From NCBI GenBank assembly GCA_028875875.1, contig JAGWUV010000028.1, positions 1-60,572 of the forward strand: a stretch of DNA of 60,572 nt, given 5' to 3'. This document shows positions 35,724 to 44,953 of this stretch, piece after piece (within the stretch, counting starts at the first letter, position 1; every line of letters starts with the position of its first letter). The notes under the pieces were generated by a model. The model did no database searches and was not told the DNA's origin. It worked only from the letters and a program-made list of their open reading frames with translations. Source of the DNA: Bacteroidota bacterium (lineage in GTDB: Bacteria; Bacteroidota; Bacteroidia; Chitinophagales; Chitinophagaceae). The position numbers were made by a program, and so were the translations under genes.

Positions 35724-35771
35724 GTTGAGTTCTTTATACCTGATTAAATCATAATTTAAGGGATCGATTAC

Positions 35772-37373
35772 ATGAAAAATTATAGAAGCACGCTGCTTGT
35801 TTTCATTTTTATTTTGTCTGCATATGTTGCACATGCGCAGGTAATATACGAAAGGCACGATAATGAAGTGTATAATTACCTTGCAAGAATGGCGCAGAAG
35901 GGAATTATAGAATTTAGAGATTTTATAAAACCTTTAAGTAAAGAACAAATTTTACGCGGTCTTGATTCTGTTCAGGTACATAGTGAATCTCTTAGTCAGA
36001 TAGAGAAAAAAGAACTTACTTTTTACAGAACTGAATATATGCTCAACGGGCGGAAAAGAATATTGTCGGCTTCTTCAAAAGAATTTAGAATACAAGCAGA
36101 CCCTATACTTACATTATCGTACATGAACGGTCCAGGTAGAAGTATCGTCCACGAAAGTAGCGGTATTAACTTTTGGGGGGATATTGATAAAAGATGGGGC
36201 TTTCAACTTTCTTTTCAGGATATCAATGAACATGGAGACGGCTTCGATTCGATAAGAAACACTTTAGCTGACGGCCCGGCAACAGGAGTTATAGTTTTAA
36301 GCAATGCTAACCGGAAAGATTATCAAAATTTTACAGAAATACGAGCCCACTTAAGCTATAGTTTTAAGAATGGGAGTATTAGTGTTGGGCAAGATTATTT
36401 AACCTGCGGATACGGTCAGAATGGATCAATAATATTATCAGATAAGGCGCCAACATATCCCTATATCCGATTTGATTATTATCCCTTATCATGGTTGAAA
36501 TTCAATTATACACACGCATGGCTCCAATCGGGTACACTTGATTCTAACAGATCCTACACGATTCCCAGTGGTGTATTTGGCGGTATACGAGAAGTGGATA
36601 TACCTAAATTCATGGCTAGCCATAGTATAGAAATGTTTATTAAAAAGGGATTGTCTTTTGCTATCGGAGAGTCTATCATATATAATGATCAGCTGAACAT
36701 TGGTTATCTTATTCCCATTATGTATTTTAAAGGTTATGATAATTATGCTAACAGAGGGGTGATCCATCAGGGCTCAAATGGCCAGTTTTTTTTGAATATA
36801 AATTCAAGAAACCAGATCAAGAATACCCAGTTATACGGAACATTGTTTGTAGACGAGATTAAATTAACTTCTGTATTTGATAGTAAGAATAGCAGAAACC
36901 AACTGGGTTATACTATTGGGGGTGTGGTTACCGATTACTTCATACCCTATTTGAGTATTGGTGCGGAGTATACCAGGGTACGTCCATTTGTGTATGAAAA
37001 TTTTCTGCCTGCACAAACTTATACCAGTGCCGGATATAATCTTGGTGACTGGATCGGAACCAACTCGGATAAAGTAATTGCATATCTAAAATACACACCC
37101 ATGCCCAGAGTAAAACTGCTGGCAAGATATCAGTACATCAGAAAAGGAGGGAACGGTACCGTTTATCAGCAATATTACCAACAACCTCAGCCGCCCTTTT
37201 TATTTGATATGCAGTACAAGATGTCTGAAGTTTATCTGAAGGCCTCTTATGAATGTGTGCATAGAGGTTTTATAAATATAGAGTTGAGCCATGCAGACTA
37301 TCAAAACTTTAATGGCGCAACTCCATTATTATCCGGGAATACAGTTAAGTTTGGTATTCTTTACGGATTATAA
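35772..37373 (+). CDS. Capsule assembly Wzi-like outer-membrane protein, copy 3
   Basis: A 533-residue predicted outer-membrane barrel with a signal peptide ending AYVAHAQV (about residue 24). It then has an N-terminal segment resembling the Wzi family (YNYLARMAQKGIIEFRDFIKPLSKEQI), alternating aromatic strands, SVGQDYLTCGYGQNGSIILSDKAP near 204-227 and a terminal VKFGILYGL. It is more distant from the copies at 22229 and 23872 than those are from each other. It sits 48 bp after the initiating transferase of locus 2 and most likely serves that locus. Confidence 0.75.
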   Translation: MKNYRSTLLVFIFILSAYVAHAQVIYERHDNEVYNYLARMAQKGIIEFRDFIKPLSKEQILRGLDSVQVHSESLSQIEKKELTFYRTEYMLNGRKRILSASSKEFRIQADPILTLSYMNGPGRSIVHESSGINFWGDIDKRWGFQLSFQDINEHGDGFDSIRNTLADGPATGVIVLSNANRKDYQNFTEIRAHLSYSFKNGSISVGQDYLTCGYGQNGSIILSDKAPTYPYIRFDYYPLSWLKFNYTHAWLQSGTLDSNRSYTIPSGVFGGIREVDIPKFMASHSIEMFIKKGLSFAIGESIIYNDQLNIGYLIPIMYFKGYDNYANRGVIHQGSNGQFFLNINSRNQIKNTQLYGTLFVDEIKLTSVFDSKNSRNQLGYTIGGVVTDYFIPYLSIGAEYTRVRPFVYENFLPAQTYTSAGYNLGDWIGTNSDKVIAYLKYTPMPRVKLLARYQYIRKGGNGTVYQQYYQQPQPPFLFDMQYKMSEVYLKASYECVHRGFINIELSHADYQNFNGATPLLSGNTVKFGILYGL

Positions 37374-37398
37374 TTTTTAATTTTTTACCTGGTATTAA

Positions 37399-38256
37399 AT
37401 GACGGGGACCTTCAATGAAAAAAATTTAGTGGTAATTACCTGGAATGGGGAGACTATACCTTTTAAATATGTTTTTTTCGATGCAGCTCCCCAGTTCGAA
37501 ATTCTTCTTTTTAATTATTCCGGGAAAGATCAAACTACCCCATCCAATACTCATTATGATTATTTAATCAGCGCCGCTACAGAATGCAAAGGGCAAGTAC
37601 TTTATGAAGTAGAGAAATATTTACATGAAAACCATAATGTTAAATATAATTACATTGGCTTCCTGGATGATGATATTATTCTTAAGGTTTCCGACATAAA
37701 TTTCATGCTGCACATAGCTCGTTTGTATGAGCTGGATGCATTTCAACCTTCTGTATTGCATGATAGTTTTCATAGTCACAGGTTTAATCTTACAGATTCA
37801 AGCAGGTTATTAAGGCTTGTTAGTTGGGTAGAAATAATGGCTCCCTTTTTTAAGCATGAATTGTTAATAGCTGCTCGTCCTTTTTTAAGCCGATCGATTT
37901 CTTCTTACGGGATTGATTGTTATGTAATTCCATTTTATCAAAAAATTATGGGCATGGAAAAAACAGCAGTAATTCATGCTGTAGCAATTCATCACTTTCA
38001 ACAAATCACCAGTAGTCAGAAACGCTATTCCAATGGTTTGACAGCTTTTGAAGAAGCAGAGAAGTTTAGAGCTGAGATTTTAAATATGGTGCTAAAAGAC
38101 TACCCCCACTTATTGAAAGACGATACCTTTATGAGAAAGGTTCTGAAACAAAACCAAAATTGGGTAGATAGATTGGTTTCAAGTGTAATAAAATTTAAGA
38201 AGCTATTAGACTTTATGGTAAATACACTAAAAAATTTATACTCAAGGATTAATTGA
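37399..38256 (+). CDS. DUF707-like putative glycosyltransferase
   Basis: A 285-residue protein with the features of DUF707 proteins: an LVVITWNGETIPFKYVFFD N-terminus, a GFLDDDIIL acidic triad near residues 90-92 (a likely DxD metal site), then LYELDAFQPSVLHDS and SWVEIMAPFFKHELL, which match the QPALD and VEIMAP blocks of that family. DUF707 is best known from plants and is thought to be GT-A like; its reaction is not established. As last gene of locus 2, 25 bp after the Wzi gene, it probably modifies or builds the exported glycan. Family assignment is from remembered motifs. Confidence 0.6.
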   Translation: MTGTFNEKNLVVITWNGETIPFKYVFFDAAPQFEILLFNYSGKDQTTPSNTHYDYLISAATECKGQVLYEVEKYLHENHNVKYNYIGFLDDDIILKVSDINFMLHIARLYELDAFQPSVLHDSFHSHRFNLTDSSRLLRLVSWVEIMAPFFKHELLIAARPFLSRSISSYGIDCYVIPFYQKIMGMEKTAVIHAVAIHHFQQITSSQKRYSNGLTAFEEAEKFRAEILNMVLKDYPHLLKDDTFMRKVLKQNQNWVDRLVSSVIKFKKLLDFMVNTLKNLYSRIN

Positions 38257-38575
38257 ACTGGATTTCATTTTGATTCGAGATAAAAATCAATGTAGAACTG
38301 AAACTAGCGATCATTCTGCTCTGCTACTTAATTAGTACTAGCTCTTTTTGAATACTCACTCACTTTATTTTATGTTCATTTTTCTCGCAGCCTTTACCCT
38401 TTTTAATTAACCCTAGATCGCTGATTACGCTCCTTTTTTCTCGTAGGTAAATATTTCTATGTTTTTAAGTGTTGGCTCTTGCATTTGGTCATTATATGGA
38501 TTGTCGGCCAACGACGTTTAATTTATCCACCTATCCACTCACTTCTCTTTCCCCCGCATCGCCTACCTTCGCGGC
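38257..38575. other. 319-bp gap between the polysaccharide loci and housekeeping genes
   Basis: No gene or clear terminator is seen. It is AT-rich with several T-tracts and ends with the promoter-like element of the dUTPase gene at 38564-38571. It marks the right boundary of the polysaccharide region. Confidence 0.5.
38564..38571 (+). promoter_or_regulatory. Putative -7 element (TACCTTCG) before dut
   Basis: TACCTTCG differs by one base from TAnnTTTG and lies only four bases before the ATG at 38576. This would give a leaderless or nearly leaderless transcript. No -33 TTTG is evident. Confidence 0.3.
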
Positions 38576-39019
38576 ATGGAAAAAATAAGGGTTAATATCA
38601 TCAATCATTCTGCATACCCGCTTCCTGCTTATGCAACCGAAGGTTCTTCAGGCATGGATATCAGGGCTAACCTTACAGCCGCAGAATCTCTCTCTCCGCT
38701 TGAACGCAAACTCATTCCCACCGGCTTATTCATCGAACTGCCTAACGGCTACGAGGCCCAGATAAGGCCCCGCAGTGGTTTGGCCATTAAACAAGGTATT
38801 ACCTGCCTCAATACCCCGGGCACCATTGATGCTGATTATCGTGGTGAAATAAAAGTTATTTTGGTCAACCTCTCCAACGAAACAGTAACTATTCATCCCG
38901 GCGACCGTATTGCACAAATGGTCATACAAACCGTTCAGCAAATTGAATGGCAACCCGTAGAAAATATTAACGAAACAAAACGGGGCGAAGGTGGCTTCGG
39001 CCATACAGGAAAGCAATAA
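38576..39019 (+). CDS. dut: dUTP diphosphatase
   Basis: A 147-residue trimeric-type dUTPase that hydrolyses dUTP to dUMP, keeping uracil out of DNA and feeding thymidylate synthesis. All five motifs are present in order: GSSGMDIRA (about 24-32), PRSGLA (about 65-70), [14 protein letters not shown] (about 79-92), DRIAQMV (near 111) and [10 protein letters not shown] at the C-terminus, the arm that closes over the substrate. It starts the run of conserved genes right of the polysaccharide loci. Confidence 0.95.
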   Translation: MEKIRVNIINHSAYPLPAYATEGSSGMDIRANLTAAESLSPLERKLIPTGLFIELPNGYEAQIRPRSGLAIKQGITCLNTPGTIDADYRGEIKVILVNLSNETVTIHPGDRIAQMVIQTVQQIEWQPVENINETKRGEGGFGHTGKQ

Positions 39020-39024
39020 CTTCG
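39017..39024 (+). promoter_or_regulatory. Putative -7 element (TAACTTCG) before the DUF4292 gene
   Basis: TAACTTCG overlaps the dut stop codon and differs by one base from TAnnTTTG. It would start a transcript about 30 bases before the ATG at 39061. Confidence 0.35.
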
Positions 39025-39060
39025 CAGCGTTTAAAAATCGTTTAAAACCTGAACATTTAC

Positions 39061-39900
39061 ATGCCTGGAATACGAAAAATAGCCGGTTGGGTTATGCTGC
39101 TTTCTCTTGTATATGCCTGTAAGCCTGTTAAAAAGGTGCAGATCATTGAGAAAGCGATCTCCAAAAAAGATACGGTGCAAACGGTGGTAATCAAGGAAAA
39201 TCCCAAAGTAGACTCCGCTGCGATCATCCGCGATATCATGGGTAAAATGGTGCACCGCAAAATTGATTTTAACACTTTCAATGCCAAGGTGAAAGTGGAT
39301 TATATTGGAGCTGAAGAGAGCCAGCATGTTACTGCCTATATCGGTATGCAAAAGGATAGTATCATCCTCATCCAGTTAAAAGGTACTTTCCTGGGCATTC
39401 CAGGGTTGGGCATGGAAGCGAAGATCACACCTGATAGTGTGGTTATTGTAAAGCTGGTGGGTGAAAGATGGGTGATGAAACGTTCTATCAGCTATATCCA
39501 GGAAATCGCACAGATACCTTTTGATTTTTCTACTTTACAGGATATGATCATCGGAAACCCGGTATTCATAGACAGTAATGTGGTATCGTATAAATCTACG
39601 CAGGATCAACTGTTGGTATTGATGGTAGGCAATGTGTTCAAACACCTGCTAACGCTGGATAATGCCGATTTTAAAGCTATTCACAGCAAACTGGATGATG
39701 TAGATGATCTGCGTAACCGCACCTGTGATATCACTTTCAGTAATTATCAACTGGTGAATGATCATCCCTTTGCTACCTACAGGAGTATTTCTGTAGCTGA
39801 GAAATCGAAGCTGGATATTTATCTCGACTTTAAAGAATTCAGCTTTAATGATCCGTTAAAGTACAATTTCAGTCTGCCTAAAAATTATAAACGTAAATAA
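39061..39900 (+). CDS. DUF4292 lipoprotein
   Basis: A 279-residue predicted lipoprotein. The signal peptide ends in a lipobox (LVYAC, Cys at residue 20), so the mature protein should be anchored in a membrane, probably the outer one. The body has the DUF4292 pattern: a repeated beta-strand protein with FNTFNAKVKVDYIG, IGMQKDSIILIQLKGTFLGI and MKRSISYIQEIAQIPFDFSTLQDMIIG, similar in layout to LolB/LolA-like lipid-binding folds. It commonly sits next to an EnvC-like gene in Bacteroidota, as here (55 bp apart). Its function is not established. Confidence 0.85.
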   Translation: MPGIRKIAGWVMLLSLVYACKPVKKVQIIEKAISKKDTVQTVVIKENPKVDSAAIIRDIMGKMVHRKIDFNTFNAKVKVDYIGAEESQHVTAYIGMQKDSIILIQLKGTFLGIPGLGMEAKITPDSVVIVKLVGERWVMKRSISYIQEIAQIPFDFSTLQDMIIGNPVFIDSNVVSYKSTQDQLLVLMVGNVFKHLLTLDNADFKAIHSKLDDVDDLRNRTCDITFSNYQLVNDHPFATYRSISVAEKSKLDIYLDFKEFSFNDPLKYNFSLPKNYKRK

Positions 39901-39954
39901 TTTCAGTGCAACTTTAGCGTTTAGCAATCACAAGCCTCACCTTAATATCCGGTC

Positions 39955-41346
39955 ATGATCAGAAAAATGTTTTTGTTATTTTCTCTTTTCTCATTGTTTG
40001 TGCTGCGTTCCCAGGAACAGACCAACCAGCAGGGACAAACGAAAGAGGAATTGCAAAAACAACAGCGGCAATTGCAGAAAGAAATCGAAGAGCTGAATGC
40101 CAGCCTGGTGCAGATACGCAAGAGCAAGAAACAATCGCTTAGTCAACTGGCTATGGTACAGCGGAAAATAGCAGCACGGGAGCAATTAGTTAATAATATC
40201 AACCGGGAGATCAGGCATATTGATGATGATATTTACAATAAACAAATAGAGATCTACCGCCTTCGTAAAGAACTGGATACGCTGAAGCTCCGTTATGCAC
40301 AGAGCATTGTTTTTGCCTATAAGAACAGAAGCAGTTATGAGTACCTGAACTTCCTGTTCTCGGCTCCCAATTTCAATGATGCCATCAAGCGGATGATGTA
40401 TTTGAAGAGTTATCGCCGTTACCGGGAAACAGAGGCGCAAACCATCGCTAAAACACAAGATCTTCTTCAACAGAATATAGGAACACTGAATTCAACAAGG
40501 GAAGAAAGGAAGCAGGTACTGCAAAACCAGAGCAGCCAGTTACAGGTGCTGGAGCAGGATAAGAAAGAAAAAGACCAGGTGGTAAGGCAGCTGAAAGACC
40601 AGGAAAAAGACCTGCAGGCACAGATCACCCGAAGGGAAAAAGAAAGGATACGTTTGAATAAAGCCCTTGATGTGGCCATCAGGCGAGCCAGGGAAGAAGC
40701 AGAAAGGCAAGCCAAATTAGCCCGCCAGAAAGCATTGGAAGAACAAAAACGGTTACAGCAACAGGCGGCTAAGCAACCTGCTAATGAGAACACTGCCGGT
40801 AAAAACAATAAACCGGCAAATAATGGGGCTATTACTTCTAACGAGCCTACCGAAAAAACGGTTGCAACGGTAGGAGGGGCTTCAACAAGATCATACAGCG
40901 TATTTGAATCTACAGAGGACGGATTGAAAAAATCCATCAACTTCGAAAATAACAAGGGCCGCTTGCCCTGGCCTGTTTCCAGTGGTTTTGTAACCGACCG
41001 TTTTGGGACGCAGCAGATTCCCGGTACCCGTTTAACGGAAAACAACGATGGTATTTTTATTGCTACGCCGGTGGGATCGCCTGTAAAGTGTGTGGCCGAT
41101 GGTAAGGTATATGTGATCATTCCGCTGGATGACTCGTACTCGGTAATGGTTCAGCATGGGAAGTATTTTACGATCTATAATAAATTGTCTTCCGTAAGTG
41201 TATCCAGCGGACAGGAAGTAAATGCCGGAACGGTGGTGGGTAAAGCAGGTGAGGATTTTGACGGCAGTGGTAAGATAGAGTTCCGTGTAATGGTGAACGG
41301 CAGTAATAAGTTTGTGGATCCGGAGCGTTGGCTGAAGCCGAGATGA
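39955..41346 (+). CDS. EnvC-like murein hydrolase activator (M23/LytM domain, degenerate)
   Basis: A 463-residue secreted protein. After the signal peptide (about 1-19) lies a long coiled coil (about 25-265, rich in Gln, Glu, Lys and Arg), then a low-complexity linker and a LytM domain (about 345-463). The LytM part lacks the Zn ligands of active endopeptidases: the first motif reads TRLTENNDGIF instead of an H-x-G-x-D form, and the last reads KIEFRV where HxH is expected. This matches EnvC, which is inactive itself and activates cell-division amidases. It probably works at the septum with an amidase encoded elsewhere. No FtsEX pair is in the window. Confidence 0.85.
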   Translation: MIRKMFLLFSLFSLFVLRSQEQTNQQGQTKEELQKQQRQLQKEIEELNASLVQIRKSKKQSLSQLAMVQRKIAAREQLVNNINREIRHIDDDIYNKQIEIYRLRKELDTLKLRYAQSIVFAYKNRSSYEYLNFLFSAPNFNDAIKRMMYLKSYRRYRETEAQTIAKTQDLLQQNIGTLNSTREERKQVLQNQSSQLQVLEQDKKEKDQVVRQLKDQEKDLQAQITRREKERIRLNKALDVAIRRAREEAERQAKLARQKALEEQKRLQQQAAKQPANENTAGKNNKPANNGAITSNEPTEKTVATVGGASTRSYSVFESTEDGLKKSINFENNKGRLPWPVSSGFVTDRFGTQQIPGTRLTENNDGIFIATPVGSPVKCVADGKVYVIIPLDDSYSVMVQHGKYFTIYNKLSSVSVSSGQEVNAGTVVGKAGEDFDGSGKIEFRVMVNGSNKFVDPERWLKPR

Positions 41347-41857
41347 GAAATGCAAAGAGTGAATAGGCAATAGTAAAGCAGGAGTTATTAGTTCTATGTT
41401 TTACGTTATAAGTAGGGAGGAAATAGTGAAATAGATAATATTAGCTCAGAAAGCAAAATTCAAAACCTAAAACTTAAAACGTATAACGTATAACATATAA
41501 CGTAATACTACCTGTGTTCTTCGTGCGAAACTTTGTGAACCTTGTGGTTAGAGAATATATAATGAGTGGATGATTGAATGATATAGTGAATGAATTGATG
41601 TTAAGTGTTGAAGGATACATTAGAAGAAGCGATGAGTTTGAATGGTACGTGTTTGGAGTTTTAGTTTTGAATTGTTAAACGTTCTGCTGTTAGATGCATA
41701 CCAGGTAATTCCTACCTATACTGCAACTTTGAAAAATAATCAATTCCTATTCCTTTCTAAGATATTTATTGCTTCAGAATTGTAATTCTTTCAATTCGCC
41801 CCCCATTCGTGTTATAATTTCTCTTCGAAATCTTTATCTTTCAAGAAATGCTTGCCA
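41347..41857. other. About 510-bp intergenic gap with short repeats
   Basis: No gene is seen. The stretch includes a tandem of TATAACG-type heptamers at about 41480-41505, the dispersed repeat at 41513-41550, and TATCTTTC at 41835-41842, one mismatch from a -7 element and likely the glpK promoter. The tandem is flanked by an oppositely oriented TTACGTTATA at 41402-41411. Confidence 0.5.
41513..41550 (-). repeat. Dispersed ACCACAAAGG-type repeat, copy 2 (reverse orientation)
   Basis: On the minus strand this reads ACCACAAGGTTCACAAAG followed by a CACGAAGAACACA block. It aligns without gaps to 2808-2846 on the plus strand. It lies in the gap before the glycerol operon. Confidence 0.55.
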
Positions 41858-43348
41858 ATGAAGCAGTATATTCTTGCATTTGACCAGGGCACTACGAGTA
41901 GCAGAGCCATTGTATTCGATCATTCTGGTGCGATCTTATCCGTTGCACAAAAAGAGTTCAGGCAAATATTCCCACAACCCGGGTGGGTAGAACATGATGC
42001 CACCGAAATATGGAGTACACAATTGGGGGTTGCGGCAGAAGCTGTGACCAAAGCTGGACTTACTATTCAGCAAATAGCAGCCATCGGTATTACCAATCAA
42101 CGTGAAACTACAATCGTTTGGAATAAGCTTACGGGCCAGCCTTTATGTAATGCCATTGTATGGCAGGACAGGAGAACGGCTGCAACCTGCGATCAATTAC
42201 GCAAAGATGGAAAAGACCTGTTGATTCAACAGAAAACGGGTCTTATTGTAGACGCTTATTTTTCCGCTACTAAATTACAATGGATATTGGACCATATTCC
42301 CGGTGCCAGGCAGCAGGCTGCCGCCGGTGAGCTTTGCTTTGGTACCGTCGATACCTGGTTATTATGGAAGCTCACCCAGGGAAAAGTACATGCCACGGAT
42401 GTGAGTAATGCTTCCCGTACCATGTTGTTCAACATTCACACTTTAAGTTGGGATGATACATTGCTGGAATTATTTAATATCCCTAAAAATATATTACCTG
42501 AGGTAAGGAGTAGCAGTGAAGTGTATGGGGAAACGGAGCATATCCTTACCGCACACCGTATACCCGTAGCCGGTATTGCCGGAGATCAGCAGGCTGCTTT
42601 GTTCGGGCAGATGTGTACACAACCCGGCATGGTGAAAAACACCTATGGTACCGGGTGTTTTATGCTGATGAATACGGGTACCAAAGCAGTGCCTTCTGCA
42701 CACCAGTTGCTTACTACGGTGGCGTGGAAGATCAATGGTGTTACACAATATGCCCTGGAGGGAAGCGTGTTTATTGCAGGGGCAGTAGTACAGTGGCTGC
42801 GTGACGGACTGAAAATCATACGAACATCTGCCGATGTGGAGGCACTGGCACAGGAAGTACAGGGTAATGAAGGGGTTTATGTGGTACCCGCTTTTGCCGG
42901 GCTTGGAGCGCCCTACTGGAACCAGCATGCGAGGGGTACGATCGTGGGTATTACGAGGGGTACTACAGCTGCTCATATTGCACGTGCTGCCGTAGAGAGC
43001 ATTGCTTATCAAACGGTAGATGTTTTGAAAGCGATGGAAGCAGATGCAGGCATTTCCATTGCTGAACTGCGTGTGGATGGAGGCGCTACGGCCAATAACC
43101 TGCTGATGCAGTTCCAGAGTGATATGCTGCATTGCCACGTAGTGCGGCCTGTGGTTACCGAAACTACTGCATTGGGTGCGGCGTATCTTGCAGGGCTTGC
43201 CGTTGGCTATTGGAAAAGCCAGGAAGAGATACAGGCACAATGGCAGATGGAAAGAACATTTGAACCTTTTCTTCCTGATGAAGAAAGAAACCAACTTTAT
43301 AGTGGTTGGAAAAAAGCCATAGATACGGCCATTCACTGGGCTATATAA
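41858..43348 (+). CDS. glpK: Glycerol kinase
   Basis: A 496-residue FGGY-family kinase that phosphorylates glycerol to glycerol-3-phosphate. Motifs include [14 protein letters not shown] at the N-terminus, [13 protein letters not shown] (about 81-93), the WQDRRT substrate segment, [29 protein letters not shown] (the ATP-site phosphate loop) and [11 protein letters not shown] near the C-terminus. The length is normal. A TTG two codons upstream also opens the frame; the ATG at 41858 gives the usual family start. It leads the operon glpK-glpD-glpF, so imported glycerol can be phosphorylated and oxidised at once. Confidence 0.95.
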   Translation: MKQYILAFDQGTTSSRAIVFDHSGAILSVAQKEFRQIFPQPGWVEHDATEIWSTQLGVAAEAVTKAGLTIQQIAAIGITNQRETTIVWNKLTGQPLCNAIVWQDRRTAATCDQLRKDGKDLLIQQKTGLIVDAYFSATKLQWILDHIPGARQQAAAGELCFGTVDTWLLWKLTQGKVHATDVSNASRTMLFNIHTLSWDDTLLELFNIPKNILPEVRSSSEVYGETEHILTAHRIPVAGIAGDQQAALFGQMCTQPGMVKNTYGTGCFMLMNTGTKAVPSAHQLLTTVAWKINGVTQYALEGSVFIAGAVVQWLRDGLKIIRTSADVEALAQEVQGNEGVYVVPAFAGLGAPYWNQHARGTIVGITRGTTAAHIARAAVESIAYQTVDVLKAMEADAGISIAELRVDGGATANNLLMQFQSDMLHCHVVRPVVTETTALGAAYLAGLAVGYWKSQEEIQAQWQMERTFEPFLPDEERNQLYSGWKKAIDTAIHWAI

Positions 43349-43371
43349 AAATTACAACGTAGGGCGGATAT

Positions 43372-44928
43372 ATGAAAAGGAATCAAATGCTACAGGCATT
43401 GCAGGAAGGAAAACAGTGGGATATAGTGATTGTCGGCGGAGGTGCTACCGGCCTGGGAGCGGCCGTGGATGCTGCTTCCCGCGGTTATACTACTTTACTG
43501 GTAGAGCAACATGATTTTGGGAAAGGAACTTCCAGTCGCTCTACCAAACTGTTGCATGGTGGTGTACGCTATTTGCAGCAGGGTAATATTAAGCTGGTGA
43601 TGGAAGCCTTACGGGAAAGGGGAAAACTATTAAAGAATGCTCCACACATCAGTTCTATACAAGCATTTGTGCTGCCGGTGTATAGTTGGTGGAAGAAATG
43701 GTATTATGCAGCCGGATTAAAATTATACGATCTGCTGTCCGGTAAGCTCAGTGTTGGAGCCACGGAAATTTTATCTGCCAAAAAAACGAAACAACTACTT
43801 CTTTCTGCTGAAGAAAAAAAACTGAAAGGTGGTATTCGTTATTACGACGGGCAATTTGATGATGCCAGGTTATGCATAGACCTTGCAGCCACAGCACATA
43901 AACACGGGGCCGTTATATTGAACTATATGCGTGCCAAGGGTTTTGAAAAGGAAGCGGGTAAAATCACTGCTGTACAATTGCAGGATTCGCTTTCAAATCA
44001 AATCTACACGGCTCGCTGCAAGGTTGTGATCAATGCCACCGGTGTTTTTACCGATTCGGTGCTGCAAATGGATGATCACCTGCAACATCAATTAGTACTG
44101 CCATCGCAGGGCGTACATATTGTGATCGATAAAAAATTCTTTCCCGGAACTGATGCTTTGATCATACCGCATACCGATGATGGGCGGGTATTGTTTGCTG
44201 TGCCCTGGCATGATAAAGTTGTGGTAGGCACTACTGATACGCCTGTTGATTTGATCTTATCCGAACCGGAAGCCTTTGATGAAGAAATAGCTTTCATCAT
44301 TCATCATTTCAACCGGTATAACCGCTTGCAAATTCAATACGAAGATGTATTGAGTGTATTTGCAGGCTTACGTCCATTGGTGCATGGGAAGGAGGGAAGC
44401 AGTACTGCTACTTTATCCAGAGACCATACGATCGTTGTATCAAAGAGCGGTTTGGTAAGTATTACAGGTGGCAAATGGACCACCTACCGGCGAATGGCTG
44501 AAGATGCTGTGAATAATGCTTCTTTTGTCGGTAAGCTTCATAAGGCCTCCTGCGTTACCGATACCCTTGCAATAGGAGAGTGGAAATTGCCTGTAGACCG
44601 GTCGCACCATTGGCATGTATATGGGATACATGCAGCGGCTATTCAGCAATTGATGGAAGAAGATATTTCTCTTCAGGAGAAAATCCACAGCCAATATCCC
44701 TATACAAAAGGCGAAGTGGTATGGATAATACGTAATGAGCTGGCGGAAACAATAGAAGATATCCTTGCCAGAAGGATACGGTTACTTTTCCTGGATGCTA
44801 AAGCAGCAATGGAGGCTGCTCCTGTTATTGCTATTTTATTGGCAGCCGAACTAAAAAAAGAGGAAGGATGGATGGAAGTGCAGTTGAATTCTTTTCTTAC
44901 TTTGGCGCAGCGTTACACTGCATACTGA
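43372..44928 (+). CDS. glpD: Glycerol-3-phosphate dehydrogenase (FAD-dependent)
   Basis: A 518-residue FAD flavoenzyme that oxidises glycerol-3-phosphate to dihydroxyacetone phosphate and passes electrons to quinone. The dinucleotide-binding motif VIVGGGATGLGAAVDAASRG lies at about 19-38. It is followed by the family signature STKLLHGGVRYLQ near 57-69, VVVGTTDTP near 281, FAGLRPLV near 325 and GGKWTTYRRMAEDAV near 365. It begins 24 bp after glpK and ends 26 bp before the glpF ATG. Confidence 0.95.
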   Translation: MKRNQMLQALQEGKQWDIVIVGGGATGLGAAVDAASRGYTTLLVEQHDFGKGTSSRSTKLLHGGVRYLQQGNIKLVMEALRERGKLLKNAPHISSIQAFVLPVYSWWKKWYYAAGLKLYDLLSGKLSVGATEILSAKKTKQLLLSAEEKKLKGGIRYYDGQFDDARLCIDLAATAHKHGAVILNYMRAKGFEKEAGKITAVQLQDSLSNQIYTARCKVVINATGVFTDSVLQMDDHLQHQLVLPSQGVHIVIDKKFFPGTDALIIPHTDDGRVLFAVPWHDKVVVGTTDTPVDLILSEPEAFDEEIAFIIHHFNRYNRLQIQYEDVLSVFAGLRPLVHGKEGSSTATLSRDHTIVVSKSGLVSITGGKWTTYRRMAEDAVNNASFVGKLHKASCVTDTLAIGEWKLPVDRSHHWHVYGIHAAAIQQLMEEDISLQEKIHSQYPYTKGEVVWIIRNELAETIEDILARRIRLLFLDAKAAMEAAPVIAILLAAELKKEEGWMEVQLNSFLTLAQRYTAY

Positions 44929-44953
44929 TTCTAACTTTTTAAAAGTGAAATAT

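Noticed and set aside
40467-41120. 217-codon antisense frame inside the EnvC-like gene
   Set aside because: Its Cys/Ser/Leu-rich composition is what the opposite strand of a Gln/Lys/Glu-rich coiled coil produces; it is a shadow.
42494-43336. 280-codon antisense frame inside glpK
   Set aside because: It is a shadow of an unambiguous glycerol kinase gene, with no motif of its own.
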